Of a stretch of DNA of 64,000 bases, positions 34,416 through 43,128 are shown in pieces. The position numbers and the translations under genes were made by a program. Numbering within the stretch: position 1 is the first letter of the stretch; the number at the start of each line of letters is the position of its first letter. The DNA lies in NCBI RefSeq assembly GCF_009380155.1, contig NZ_WHUV01000004.1, forward strand, positions 62,001-126,000. Direction: 5' to 3'. The DNA comes from Pseudomonas piscis. GTDB lineage: Bacteria > Pseudomonadota > Gammaproteobacteria > Pseudomonadales > Pseudomonadaceae. The notes under the pieces were generated by a model. The model did not search any database. It saw only the letters and a program-made list of their open reading frames with translations, and was not told the DNA's origin.

Positions 34416-35438
34416 ATGAACCTTCCCTTCAAACGTGTGATCAGCCTGTTGGCCGCGCCGGCCCTGGCCGGGCTGCTGGGCTACCTGCCGCTGCTGGCCC
34501 AGGCTGGCGAACTCAAGGAAATCCGCATCGCCGTGCCCGACCTCAGCGCCGGTACCCAGCACAGTTCGGGCGGGGTGGTGGATGTGCTGCGCCACCAGCA
34601 GATCCTGGAGAAGGCCTTCGCCGACCAGGGCATCAAGATCCAGTGGAATTTCTTCAAGGGCGCGGGGCCGGTGATCAACGAAGCCTTCGCCAATGGCCAG
34701 GTGGACCTGGCCTACCTCGGCGACCTGGCGGCCATCATCGGCAAGTCCAATGGCCTGGATACCCGCCTGCTCAGTGCCACGGCCCGTGGGGTCAAGCATT
34801 ACCTGGGGGTTGCGCCGGGGTCGGGGATCAAGACCCTGGAAGACCTCAAGGGCAAGCGCGTGGCGGTGTTCCGTGGCACCGCCACCCAGTTGTCGTTCGA
34901 TGCGGCCCTGGCCAGCCGGGGCCTGAGCGAAAAGGACCTGAAGGTGGTCAACCTCGACTTCAATGCCGCCGTGGCGGCCCTGGCGGCCAGGCAAATCGAC
35001 GCCTCCTGGGGCAGCACCGGGCTGTCCGCCCTGCGCAGCAAGGGCCTGGCCGAACTGCCCCTGAGTACCAAGGACCTGGGCGATGCCGGCAGCGTGCAGG
35101 CGGTGCTGGTAGGGGCGGGCAAGTTCGTCGACGAGCATCCCGAGGCTGTGGAAAAACTGCTCAAGGCCCAGCAGCAGGCGGTGCAATGGCTGACCCAGGA
35201 CAGCAACAAGGAGGCCTATATCCAACTGGTGTCGGGGCTGGCCAGTTATCCACCGGTGATTCTCCAGGATGACCTCAAGGACCAGCGCCTGAGCGAGATC
35301 TTCCCCTCGACACTGGACCCGGTGTTCCTCGGCCGGTTGCAGGACGCCGTGGACCTGGCGGCCAAGGAGCGGCTGATCCGCAAGCCGTTCAAGGTCAGCG
35401 AATGGGTCGCCCCGCAACTGGCCGCCGCCGGCCTGTAG
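34416..35438 (+). CDS. atsR: Sulfate-ester-binding periplasmic protein AtsR
   Basis: The 340-residue protein has a signal peptide (cleavage after LLAQAG, about residue 31). It has the SsuA/TauA/NMT1 fold: FFKGAGPVINEAFANGQVDLAYLGDLAAIIGKS, then GKRVAVFRGTATQLSFD. It captures sulfate esters for AtsBC. It is transcribed away from atsBCA. No upstream terminator is visible; REP copies follow the gene. Confidence 0.9.
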   Translation: MNLPFKRVISLLAAPALAGLLGYLPLLAQAGELKEIRIAVPDLSAGTQHSSGGVVDVLRHQQILEKAFADQGIKIQWNFFKGAGPVINEAFANGQVDLAYLGDLAAIIGKSNGLDTRLLSATARGVKHYLGVAPGSGIKTLEDLKGKRVAVFRGTATQLSFDAALASRGLSEKDLKVVNLDFNAAVAALAARQIDASWGSTGLSALRSKGLAELPLSTKDLGDAGSVQAVLVGAGKFVDEHPEAVEKLLKAQQQAVQWLTQDSNKEAYIQLVSGLASYPPVILQDDLKDQRLSEIFPSTLDPVFLGRLQDAVDLAAKERLIRKPFKVSEWVAPQLAAAGL

Positions 35439-35451
35439 CACCCGGTCGAAA

Positions 35452-35500
35452 TGTAGCCGCTGCCGAGCTTGCGAGGCTGCGACAAGGTCCGCAGGACCTT
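35452..35500. repeat. REP, GTAGCCGC family, direct orientation
   Basis: GTAGCCGCTGCCGAGCTTGC, then GAGGCTGCGACAAGGTCCGCAGGACCTT. It forms a head-to-tail pair with the inverted copy at 35562. Confidence 0.75.
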
Positions 35501-35561
35501 CAGCGATCCTTGATACCTGGGCCGTTGCGCGGTTTGCCTGATGCACGGTGTCGCCTGGTTT

Positions 35562-35613
35562 GCGGGCGCTGCGCACCCGGTCGCAGCCTTGCGCTGCTCG
35601 TCAGCGGCTACAG
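35562..35613. repeat. REP, GTAGCCGC family, inverted, overlapping a stop codon
   Basis: GCGGGCGCTGCGCACCCGG, GTCGCAGCC and AGCGGCTACAG match the copy at 21811. The TAG inside CTGTAGCCGC on the minus strand is the stop codon of the LysR gene at 35608. Confidence 0.75.
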
Positions 35614-36528
35614 GGCCATGGCCACTTGCTGCTGGTCCACGCTCACCAGCACTTCGATCATCTTGCGGGCCGCCGGCGACAGGCGAAACCCACTGCGGCT
35701 GACGATGCCGCAGCGGGCGTTCAGGCTGTCGATGTTCTGCGGCAGGTTGCGCCAGTGCAGCAGGGCCAGCGAACCCTGGGCGATATCCTCGGCGAACGCC
35801 TCGGCGGTGCCCACGCCGATGGCATTGGACTGGCGGACGATCTTCACCAGCGCCGGGAAATGCTCGGTCTCGATGGTCGGCGAAAAATCGATGCGCCCGC
35901 TCAGGTTGGCCAGCAGCTTGCGAATGCCCGGCGGGATCAGGGTGGTGGCCAGGGGGTAGTCGAACATATCGTTGGTGGACAGGCTTTCCTTGGCCAGCAA
36001 CGGATGCCCGGGACGGCAGAAGAACACCCCGCGCTTGGGCGTCAGGGCCTGGGTCTGGTAGTTGGGGTCGGCCTCGAAGTGGCGGATGTCGGCGATGAAG
36101 AACTCGATCTCCTCGCGGTTGAGGCTGCGGCTGAGTTTTTCCCAGTTATCCACGGCAAAGCAGGTACGCACCCGCGGGTGGGCGCTGGTGAACTGCGCCA
36201 CGGCGTCGGGCACCAGCTTCACCGCGGGCGCCGGGCCGCAGCCGAAGCGTACCTCGCCAGCATCGAGCTTGGTCATCTGGGTCACTTCACTGCTGAGCAG
36301 GGCCGCACCCTGCACCAGGCTCAAGGCATGCTGCAGCACCACCTGGCCCTCGGGCGTGGGGCGCAGGTCCTTGTTGCCCCGGTCCACCAGCACGCAACCG
36401 AACTCCTGCTCCAGGCCCTGGATACTGCGGCTGAAGGCCGGCTGGGTGATGCCCATGGCATCGGCGGCGCGGACAAAACTGCGGTGCTCGTTGAGGGCGA
36501 TGAAGTAACGCAATTGGCGAAGATCCAT
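35608..36528 (-). CDS. LysR-family regulator between atsR and atsK
   Basis: The 306-residue protein has an N-terminal winged HTH (LRQLRYFIALNEHRSFVRAADAMGITQPAFSRSIQGLEQEFG) and a C-terminal co-inducer domain (GEVRFGCGPAP...). ATG 36528 is preferred because it gives the standard MDLRQLRYF start. It diverges from atsK with 184 bp between and is its likely regulator. It closely resembles the LysR gene at 39600, with a shared FGCGPAPA motif and FFIADIRHFEADP versus FFVADTRHFEADP. The two are paralogues in one sulfur block. Confidence 0.87.
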   Translation of the reverse strand: MDLRQLRYFIALNEHRSFVRAADAMGITQPAFSRSIQGLEQEFGCVLVDRGNKDLRPTPEGQVVLQHALSLVQGAALLSSEVTQMTKLDAGEVRFGCGPAPAVKLVPDAVAQFTSAHPRVRTCFAVDNWEKLSRSLNREEIEFFIADIRHFEADPNYQTQALTPKRGVFFCRPGHPLLAKESLSTNDMFDYPLATTLIPPGIRKLLANLSGRIDFSPTIETEHFPALVKIVRQSNAIGVGTAEAFAEDIAQGSLALLHWRNLPQNIDSLNARCGIVSRSGFRLSPAARKMIEVLVSVDQQQVAMAL

Positions 36529-36712
36529 ATGCTTTCCCGGCATCCGAAAAATAGCTCGAAGGCATTTGCGACGAGTGAGGAATGAGGTTTTAAATGCAAG
36601 CTCTTATTCCGTCAACGAAGCATGTATTTATCTATTAGATCTAAAGTGAATATAGATAGAGCGTTGTTTCGCGGCGGTGCCTACCGTGATCAGTCCGCTG
36701 AGGGTGTCTTCG

Positions 36713-37618
36713 ATGAGTAATGCCGCATTAGCTGTCAAACCCGTTGTCCAGGCCCTTGAAATCCACCCGGTGGCCGGCCGTATCGGCGCCGAGATCCGTG
36801 GCGTGCAACTTTCCGGCGAGCTCGATGCCGCTACCGTGCAGGCTATCGAGCAGGCGCTGGTGCAGTACAAGGTGATCTTCTTCCGTGGCCAGGCCCACCT
36901 CGACGACCAGAGCCAGGAAGCCTTCTCCCACCTGCTGGGCGAGCCGGTGGCCCACCCCACCGTGCCGGTGCGTGACGGTACCCGCTATCTGATGGAGCTC
37001 GATGGCGCCCAGGGCCAGCGAGCCAACTCCTGGCACACCGACGTGACCTTCGTCGACGCCTATCCCAAGGCCTCGATCCTGCGCTCGGTGGTAGCCCCGG
37101 CCTTCGGCGGCGACACCGTGTGGGCCAACACCGCCACCGCTTATAACGAGCTGCCGGAGGAGCTGCGAGCCTTGGCGGACCGGCTGTGGGCGGTGCACAG
37201 CAACGAGTACGACTATGCCTCGGTCAAGCCCGACGTTTCGGCGGAACGGCTGGAGCGCTACCGCAAGATCTTCACCTCCACGGTGTTCGAGACCGAGCAC
37301 CCGGTGGTCCGCGTGCATCCCCAGAGCGGCGAGAAGAGCCTGGTACTGGGGCATTTCGTCAAGCGCATCAAGGGCTATTCCCAGGCCGATTCGGCGCACC
37401 TGTTCAACCTGCTGCAAAGCCATGTCACGCGCCTTGAAAACACCGTGCGCTGGCGCTGGAGCGCCGGTGACGTGGCGATCTGGGACAACCGCTCGACCCA
37501 GCACTATGCCGTCGACGACTACGGCAGCCAGGACCGCGTCGTGCGTCGGGTGACCCTCAAGGGCGACGTCCCGGTGGGTGTCCAGGGCCTGCGCAGCCAG
37601 ACCACCAAGGGGGCTTGA
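36713..37618 (+). CDS. atsK: Alkylsulfatase AtsK (2-oxoglutarate/Fe(II) dioxygenase)
   Basis: The 301-residue enzyme has exactly the length of P. putida AtsK. The iron triad is seen as H108 and D110 in SWHTDVTF and H264 in STQHYAVDD; the 2-oxoglutarate-binding Arg lies in RRVTLKG. It oxidatively cleaves medium-chain alkyl sulfates to an aldehyde and sulfate, and belongs to the TauD family. ATG 36713 gives this exact register. The preceding AT-rich region with ATTTATCTATTAGAT is probably a starvation promoter. Confidence 0.93.
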   Translation: MSNAALAVKPVVQALEIHPVAGRIGAEIRGVQLSGELDAATVQAIEQALVQYKVIFFRGQAHLDDQSQEAFSHLLGEPVAHPTVPVRDGTRYLMELDGAQGQRANSWHTDVTFVDAYPKASILRSVVAPAFGGDTVWANTATAYNELPEELRALADRLWAVHSNEYDYASVKPDVSAERLERYRKIFTSTVFETEHPVVRVHPQSGEKSLVLGHFVKRIKGYSQADSAHLFNLLQSHVTRLENTVRWRWSAGDVAIWDNRSTQHYAVDDYGSQDRVVRRVTLKGDVPVGVQGLRSQTTKGA

Positions 37619-37654
37619 ACGCCCCCCGACGGTTGCAGGTCACCACCAACCCTG

Positions 37655-37704
37655 CCGCTGCCGAGCTTGCGAGGCTGCGCAGGGCCCGAAGGGTCCTGAA
37701 GGCC
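37655..37704. repeat. REP, GTAGCCGC family, degenerate copy
   Basis: GCCGCTGCCGAGCTTGCGAGGCTGCGC, then CCCGAAGGGTCCTGAAGG follow the family pattern with a shortened central part. Confidence 0.6.
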
Positions 37705-37751
37705 ACACAATCGCCGCAGCGGCTTCGGGACGGTGGCGGATTGGCGTTTTT

Positions 37752-37832
37752 TCGCGGGCAAGTCGGATCGCCGCCCGCTCGCTCCTACGCAAGAAGGCAT
37801 ATGCCTTTGTAGGAGCGAGGCTTGCCCGCGAT
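37752..37832. repeat. REP pair, GCGGGCAAGC family
   Basis: TCGCGGGCAAGTCGGATCGCCG...GCTCCTAC faces the inverted copy GTAGGAGCGAGGCTTGCCCGCGAT, about 20 bp apart. It is nearly identical to the pair at 26274. It separates the converging atsK and sulfatase genes. Confidence 0.82.
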
Positions 37833-37853
37833 GAGGTCCTTGAGGTCAGCGCC

Positions 37854-39470
37854 TCACCACACACCGATCTGCACCAGCTTCTCCGCCTCCGGTTCGCCGT
37901 AGCGGAAACGCTGGCCCCGCAGGTCGATCTCCCCATGGCTGATGGTGGTCCGGCGCTTGAGGCCGCGCAGCCATTCCAGCAGGTAGCCCAGGTGTTCTTC
38001 GCGTACCGACGCATAGGCCGGATCGGCCCCCAGGTCGTGCAGCTCCTGCGGGTCGTTTTGCAGGTCGAACAGCTGCGGGCGAAAGCCGTCGTAGGCCAGG
38101 TACTTCCAGCGCTCGCTGCGCACCATGGTCATGCGGCAACGGTCGATGGGCTGGTCCAGGCGCTCCCGGGCCGGGGCCTGGAAGGCGTAGTCGTATTCGC
38201 TGATGGCGTAGCGGCGCCAGGGTGGCGTGGCGCCATGCAGCAGCGGGATCAGCGAGCGGCCTTCCAGGCGGTGCTCGGCACCCGGCAAGCCCAGGGCCTC
38301 GAGGAAGGTCGGCAGGGCATCGATGGTTTCCACCAGGCGGGCATCCACCGTGCCCCGGGTGCCGTGCGCCGCTGGCCGTGGATCGCGGACGATCAGCGGC
38401 ACGCCTACCGCCGGCTCCAGCAGGAATTCCTTTTCCCCCAGGTAGTGATCGCCGAGGAAGTCGCCATGGTCGCTGGTGAAGACGATCAGGGTGTCGTCCC
38501 AGCGTCCGCTGCTGTGCAGCACATCGAACAGCCGGCCTAGCTGGTCGTCCACCTGCTTGATCAGGCCCATGTAGGTGGGCACCACGTTGGCGCGCACCTC
38601 ATCGCGGGAGAAGTTCAGGCTTTCTTCGTGCTGGCGGAAGGCCTGGTACACCGGGTGGTCGCTGGCTTCCTGCGGCGTGGCCCGCACCGGCGCCAGTACC
38701 TGCTCTGCACCGTAGAGCGCGTGGTAGGGCGCCGGGGCGATATAGGGCCAGTGCGGCTTGATGTAGGACAGGTGCAGGCACCAGGGGCGCTCGCCTTGTT
38801 CGTGGATGAAATCGATGGCGCGGTCAGTGGTGTAGACGGTTTCCGAATGCTCTGCGGCGACCCGCGCCGGCAGGTGCGCGTGGCGCATCTTCCAGCCGCT
38901 GAGGATCTGCCCCTGCTCGCCGGCCGCGGCGTTGGCCCAGTCATGCCAGGGGTTGCGCCCGGCGTAGCCGCGCTCACGCAGGTAGTGGGTGTAGGGCGCG
39001 GACTCGCGCTTGTCGTCGAACAGCGGGTCGTCGGGGTAGATGCCGTCGTGGCGGAACCAGGGCTCGAAGCCTACTTCGTTCAACTGTTCGGCCTGGGGGC
39101 TGTCGGCGGCGATATCCAGCCGCTGCTGGGCATCCAGGTTGGGCGTGGCGTGGGTCTTGCCCACCAGCGCGGTGCGGATGCCGTGGGGCCGCAGGTAGTC
39201 GCCCAGGGTCAGTTCCTCAAGCGGCAGGGGCACGGCGTTCCACGCCACCTGGTGGCTGCTGACGTAGCGCCCGGTGTAGGCCGACATCCGCGACGGGCCG
39301 CAGATGGTGCCTTGGGTGTAGGCGCGGCTGAAGCGCACTCCGGCGGCGGCCAGGCGGTCGATGTTTGGGGTATGCAGGTGCGGGTGGCCGTAGCACGACA
39401 GGTAATCCCGGCGCAGTTGGTCGCACATGATGTAGAGCACGTTGCGCACGGGTTGGGGGGTAGGGGACAT
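37854..39470 (-). CDS. Sulfatase / phosphonate monoester hydrolase-like enzyme
   Basis: The 538-residue protein is an alkaline-phosphatase-superfamily hydrolase. The CGPSR motif puts the formylglycine Cys at position 57, as in rhizobial and Burkholderia phosphonate monoester hydrolases. PYHALYGAEQVLAPVRA, IDDLGRLF-type (VDDQLGRLFDVL) and FTSDHGDFLGDH segments also match that branch, whose members hydrolyse sulfate, phosphate and phosphonate esters. The sulfur context favours sulfate esters in vivo (inference). No signal peptide is visible. Start 39470 lacks a strong ribosome site. Confidence 0.8.
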   Translation of the reverse strand: MSPTPQPVRNVLYIMCDQLRRDYLSCYGHPHLHTPNIDRLAAAGVRFSRAYTQGTICGPSRMSAYTGRYVSSHQVAWNAVPLPLEELTLGDYLRPHGIRTALVGKTHATPNLDAQQRLDIAADSPQAEQLNEVGFEPWFRHDGIYPDDPLFDDKRESAPYTHYLRERGYAGRNPWHDWANAAAGEQGQILSGWKMRHAHLPARVAAEHSETVYTTDRAIDFIHEQGERPWCLHLSYIKPHWPYIAPAPYHALYGAEQVLAPVRATPQEASDHPVYQAFRQHEESLNFSRDEVRANVVPTYMGLIKQVDDQLGRLFDVLHSSGRWDDTLIVFTSDHGDFLGDHYLGEKEFLLEPAVGVPLIVRDPRPAAHGTRGTVDARLVETIDALPTFLEALGLPGAEHRLEGRSLIPLLHGATPPWRRYAISEYDYAFQAPARERLDQPIDRCRMTMVRSERWKYLAYDGFRPQLFDLQNDPQELHDLGADPAYASVREEHLGYLLEWLRGLKRRTTISHGEIDLRGQRFRYGEPEAEKLVQIGVW

Positions 39471-39599
39471 GGGCTTCACCGATCGAAAGACAGGTGAGGG
39501 TTTTCGCCTTCGCCAGGGGATGCCGGCAAGCGCATTTGCCGCATGCTTTTCATGCGTGATGTGCATCGCTCTTGAGGACGCCATCGCCGGCAAGTCGGA

Positions 39600-40544
39600 T
39601 CAGATGGCGAGCTTGTGCAGCGAGCACAGCTCCTCATCCTGTGCGTCGAGGTGCTTGATCTCCTCGATCATCGCCTGGGCCAGCGGCGACAGCCGATACC
39701 CGGCGCGGCTGACGATGCCGTAGCGGGTGTAGAGCTCCTCCAGGTCGTCGGCCAGCCCCTCGATTTTCAGGCACACCAGCTCGCCCTTGGCCTGGTGCAG
39801 GGCATCGCTGTAGGAGCCGACGATGCCGATGGCGTCCGAGCGCAGCACCACCCCCAGCAGGCTGTAGCTGTTCTCGCATTCCACATTGGGCGTGAAGTCC
39901 GGCTTGCCGCTGAGATCGACAATGACCTTGCGCAGGTTCGGCGGGCGGATGGTCACCGCCAGCGGGTAGCTCATCAGCTCGCTGGCGCTGACGCTGTCGC
40001 GCCCGGCCAGGGGGTGGCCGGCGCGGCAGCAGAAGTGCCATTTGCGCGGGCGCAGGCGCTGGGTCAGGTAGTCCGGGTCGGCCTCGAAGTGCCGGGTATC
40101 GGCGACGAAAAACTCGAACTCCTCGCACAGCAGGCGCTTGCCCAGGCTCTGCCAATCCTCCACCTGGAACTGCACCCGGGCCTTGGGATAGCGCCCGATG
40201 AAGCTGCCGATGGCCCGGGGGATCAGCCCGGCCGCCGGTGCCGGGCCGCAGCCGAAGCGCAACTCCCCGGCTTCCAGGCCATTGAACTGGCTGATTTCGT
40301 TGGCCATCTGCTGGGCGCCGCTGACCAGCCGCCGCGCGTGCTCCAGCAGCAGCTGGCCCTGCTTGGTCGGCGCCAGGTCCTTGCGCCCACGGTCCACCAG
40401 CTGGCAGCCGACGCTGTGCTCCAGCGCCTGGATGCTGCGGCTGAAGGCCGATTGCGAGAGGTTCACCGTGGCCGCGGCCGCGACGAAGCTGCGCTGCTCG
40501 GCGAGGGCGATGAAGTGGCGGAGCTGGCGCAGGTCGATATGCAT
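39600..40544 (-). CDS. LysR-family regulator divergent from the TonB receptor
   Basis: The 314-residue LysR protein has the HTH LRQLRHFIALAEQRSFVAAAATVNLSQSAFSRSIQALEHSVG and an effector domain with GELRFGCGPAPAAG. It is 153 bp from the receptor gene at 40698, in divergent orientation, and also precedes the sulfatase at 37854 on the same strand with 129 bp between. It probably controls both in response to sulfur compounds. Confidence 0.87.
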   Translation of the reverse strand: MHIDLRQLRHFIALAEQRSFVAAAATVNLSQSAFSRSIQALEHSVGCQLVDRGRKDLAPTKQGQLLLEHARRLVSGAQQMANEISQFNGLEAGELRFGCGPAPAAGLIPRAIGSFIGRYPKARVQFQVEDWQSLGKRLLCEEFEFFVADTRHFEADPDYLTQRLRPRKWHFCCRAGHPLAGRDSVSASELMSYPLAVTIRPPNLRKVIVDLSGKPDFTPNVECENSYSLLGVVLRSDAIGIVGSYSDALHQAKGELVCLKIEGLADDLEELYTRYGIVSRAGYRLSPLAQAMIEEIKHLDAQDEELCSLHKLAI

Positions 40545-40697
40545 TTTTCACATAAAAAATATCGGGGAAATGCATTGGCTATGCATTAGGTCGACTCCTT
40601 ATAAAGGCAATCTCTTATGCAGTAAATCTTTGTAAAAACATAAATAAATAACTTTAGGGAATATACGAGCTGTATGTTTTCTGACCAGGAGCCGCCC

Positions 40698-43064
40698 ATG
40701 AGCCCGTTGTCCATCGCTTCACCCCTCACGCCTCGGCGGCTCAAGCGCCTGCCCCTGGCCCTGCTGTTGGCCGGCAGTGCCGGCTGGAGCGCGAGCTGGG
40801 CCGAGGAGGCGCCGGTGCCCCAGGCGAGCCCGGCCAAGAGCAGCGCCAACAAGGTCGACGACGGCCAGTTGCAGACCGTGACCGTGACCGCCCGGCGCCG
40901 CGAGGAAAGCTCGCAGAACGTGCCCACGCCCATGAGCGTGATCGGCGGCCAGGCCCTGGAGAGCCAGCGGGTCTATCGCATCCAGGACCTGCAACAACTG
41001 GTGCCCAGCGTCAACGTCGCCTACATGCATGCGCGCCAGTCCAGCGTGTCGATCCGCGGCCTGGGCAACAACCCGGCCAGCGACGGCCTGGAAGGCAGCG
41101 TCGGGCTGTACATCGACAACGTCTACCTGGGGCGGCCGGGAATGGCGGTGTTCGACCTGATGGACATCGAGCAGCTGGAAGTGCTGCGTGGTCCCCAGGG
41201 CACCCTGTTCGGCAAGAACACCACCGCCGGGGTGATCAACATCAGCACCCGCGCGCCGAGCTTCACCCCCGAGCGCAGCATCGAGACCTCCCTGGGCGAG
41301 GATGGCTACTTCCAGACCAAAGGCACCATTTCCGGGCCGCTGACCGATGAGCTGGCGGGGCGTTTCTCGGCCTATCGCACCCGCAGCGACGGCGATATCA
41401 AGAACGAGCACGACGGCCACGACCTCAACGGCGGTTCGCGCCAGGGCTTTCGCGGCCAGTTGCTGTACAAGCCCAGCGACCGCTTCAACCTGCGCTGGAT
41501 CGGCGACTACAACGAAGAGGATTCCAGCGCTGGCACCCGGGTGCTGTACAGCACCGGGCCGACCATCAACGGCAGCAATGTCTATGAGTCGCGCGCGGCG
41601 GCCGCCGGGGCGACCCTGGTCAACGGCAGCCATCGCAAGGTCAACCTGGACAACGACCAGCACGTCACGGTGTTCCAGGGCGGTACTTCGCTGGAGGCCA
41701 ACTGGATCCTGCCCAGCGACTTCACCCTGACCTCGGTCAGTTCCTACCGCTGGTGGAACTTCACTCCGCGTAACGACGATGGCCTCAATGTGCCGGCCAC
41801 CTACAACGCCGGGGTCTCGGTGGAAGATAAACAGTGGTCCCAGGAGTTTCGCCTGGCCTCGCCCAGCGGCGGGTTCTTCGACTACGTGCTGGGGGCCTAC
41901 TACTTCGGTTCGGACCTGGATAACAAGTCCTTCGCCTACTACGGGCCCAAGGCCGATATCTGGAACGGTACGCCCACCGGTGCGCTGAACGACGTCACCA
42001 GCATCGGCAAGGGCAAGATCCGCACCGACAGTTTCGCCCTGTTCGCCCAGGGCACCTGGCACCTCACCGAGCGCCTGGATTTCACCGCTGGCCTGCGGGG
42101 CTCCTACGAGGAAAAAACCGCCTCGGTCGGCCGCGACGCACCCCTGGGCGGTGTAGCGGTCACCGGGGCTGCGGCCAATGCCCGGCGTGGCCGGGCCGGG
42201 GCCTACGATTCCGGCGACCTGAACCAGTACAGCACCAGCCCCTCGGGGTTGCTCAACCTGAGCTACCGCTTCAGCGATGACCTGCTGGGCTATGCCACCT
42301 TGTCCCACGGCGAGAAATCCGGCGGGGTCAACCTGGCGGTAGGTTCGGCGCCCACAGCCGGTGCCGACTCCTTGCTGATCGGCACCGAGCGCGCCAACAA
42401 CGCCGAGCTGGGCTTCAAGAGCACCCTGTGGGACCGGCGCCTGCAACTCAACGCCAACCTGTTCTGGACCCAGGTCAACGGCTATCAGACCAACGCCTAC
42501 GACTATGGCAACCGCGTGCAGTACCTGACCAACGCCGGTTCGGTGCGCTCGCGCGGGGTCGAGGTGGAAAGCACCCTGGTGCCGCTGCGCGGCCTGACCC
42601 TGAACCTAAACGGTTCCTACAACGACGTGCGCTACCAGTCCTACAAGGATGCCCCATGCCCGCCGGAGGTCAGCTTGCGTCCCGGGGCGCCGGCGTCCTG
42701 CGATCTCACCGGGCACCAGGTGGTGGGTGCTTCGAAATGGATCGCCAACGCCAACGGCGAATACAAGTGGAACCTGGACAACGGCCTGGAGGAGTACGTC
42801 ACCGCCAGCTATGCCTTCCGTTCCAAGGCCGTGGGCACGGTGGAGGATTCCCAGTACGGGCAGATCCCCAGCTACGCCGTGGTCAACCTGTCCACCGGCC
42901 TGCGGGGCAACTACGAGCAGGGCCAGTGGGATGTCTCGCTGTGGCTGAAGAACGCTTTCGACAAGACCTACTACACCACCCTCTGGACCGGCGGCAACGG
43001 TGGTTACGAGGGTCTTTTGGGCACGCCGCGAACCCTGGGCGTGACCGGTCGCTACGACTTCTGA
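40698..43064 (+). CDS. TonB-dependent receptor of the sulfate-ester block
   Basis: The 788-residue outer-membrane protein starts after AGGAG and has a signal peptide (cleavage near ASWAEE, about residue 35). The plug has QTVTVTARRREESSQNVPTPMSVIGG (TonB box region), RIQDLQQLVPSV, IEQLEVLRGPQGTLFGKNTTAGVINI. The barrel ends in the aromatic residue of GRYDF. It resembles Caulobacter- and sphingomonad-type receptors for non-siderophore nutrients more than siderophore receptors. With arylsulfotransferase, sulfatases and LysR around it, import of a sulfated or sulfonated organic compound is the best guess. Confidence 0.88.
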   Translation: MSPLSIASPLTPRRLKRLPLALLLAGSAGWSASWAEEAPVPQASPAKSSANKVDDGQLQTVTVTARRREESSQNVPTPMSVIGGQALESQRVYRIQDLQQLVPSVNVAYMHARQSSVSIRGLGNNPASDGLEGSVGLYIDNVYLGRPGMAVFDLMDIEQLEVLRGPQGTLFGKNTTAGVINISTRAPSFTPERSIETSLGEDGYFQTKGTISGPLTDELAGRFSAYRTRSDGDIKNEHDGHDLNGGSRQGFRGQLLYKPSDRFNLRWIGDYNEEDSSAGTRVLYSTGPTINGSNVYESRAAAAGATLVNGSHRKVNLDNDQHVTVFQGGTSLEANWILPSDFTLTSVSSYRWWNFTPRNDDGLNVPATYNAGVSVEDKQWSQEFRLASPSGGFFDYVLGAYYFGSDLDNKSFAYYGPKADIWNGTPTGALNDVTSIGKGKIRTDSFALFAQGTWHLTERLDFTAGLRGSYEEKTASVGRDAPLGGVAVTGAAANARRGRAGAYDSGDLNQYSTSPSGLLNLSYRFSDDLLGYATLSHGEKSGGVNLAVGSAPTAGADSLLIGTERANNAELGFKSTLWDRRLQLNANLFWTQVNGYQTNAYDYGNRVQYLTNAGSVRSRGVEVESTLVPLRGLTLNLNGSYNDVRYQSYKDAPCPPEVSLRPGAPASCDLTGHQVVGASKWIANANGEYKWNLDNGLEEYVTASYAFRSKAVGTVEDSQYGQIPSYAVVNLSTGLRGNYEQGQWDVSLWLKNAFDKTYYTTLWTGGNGGYEGLLGTPRTLGVTGRYDF

Positions 43065-43128
43065 AGTCCGCTTTCGCACCTGGCGCCGGGACTGTCGGCG
43101 CCTTTCAATCCGAACAGGAGTGCCTGCC

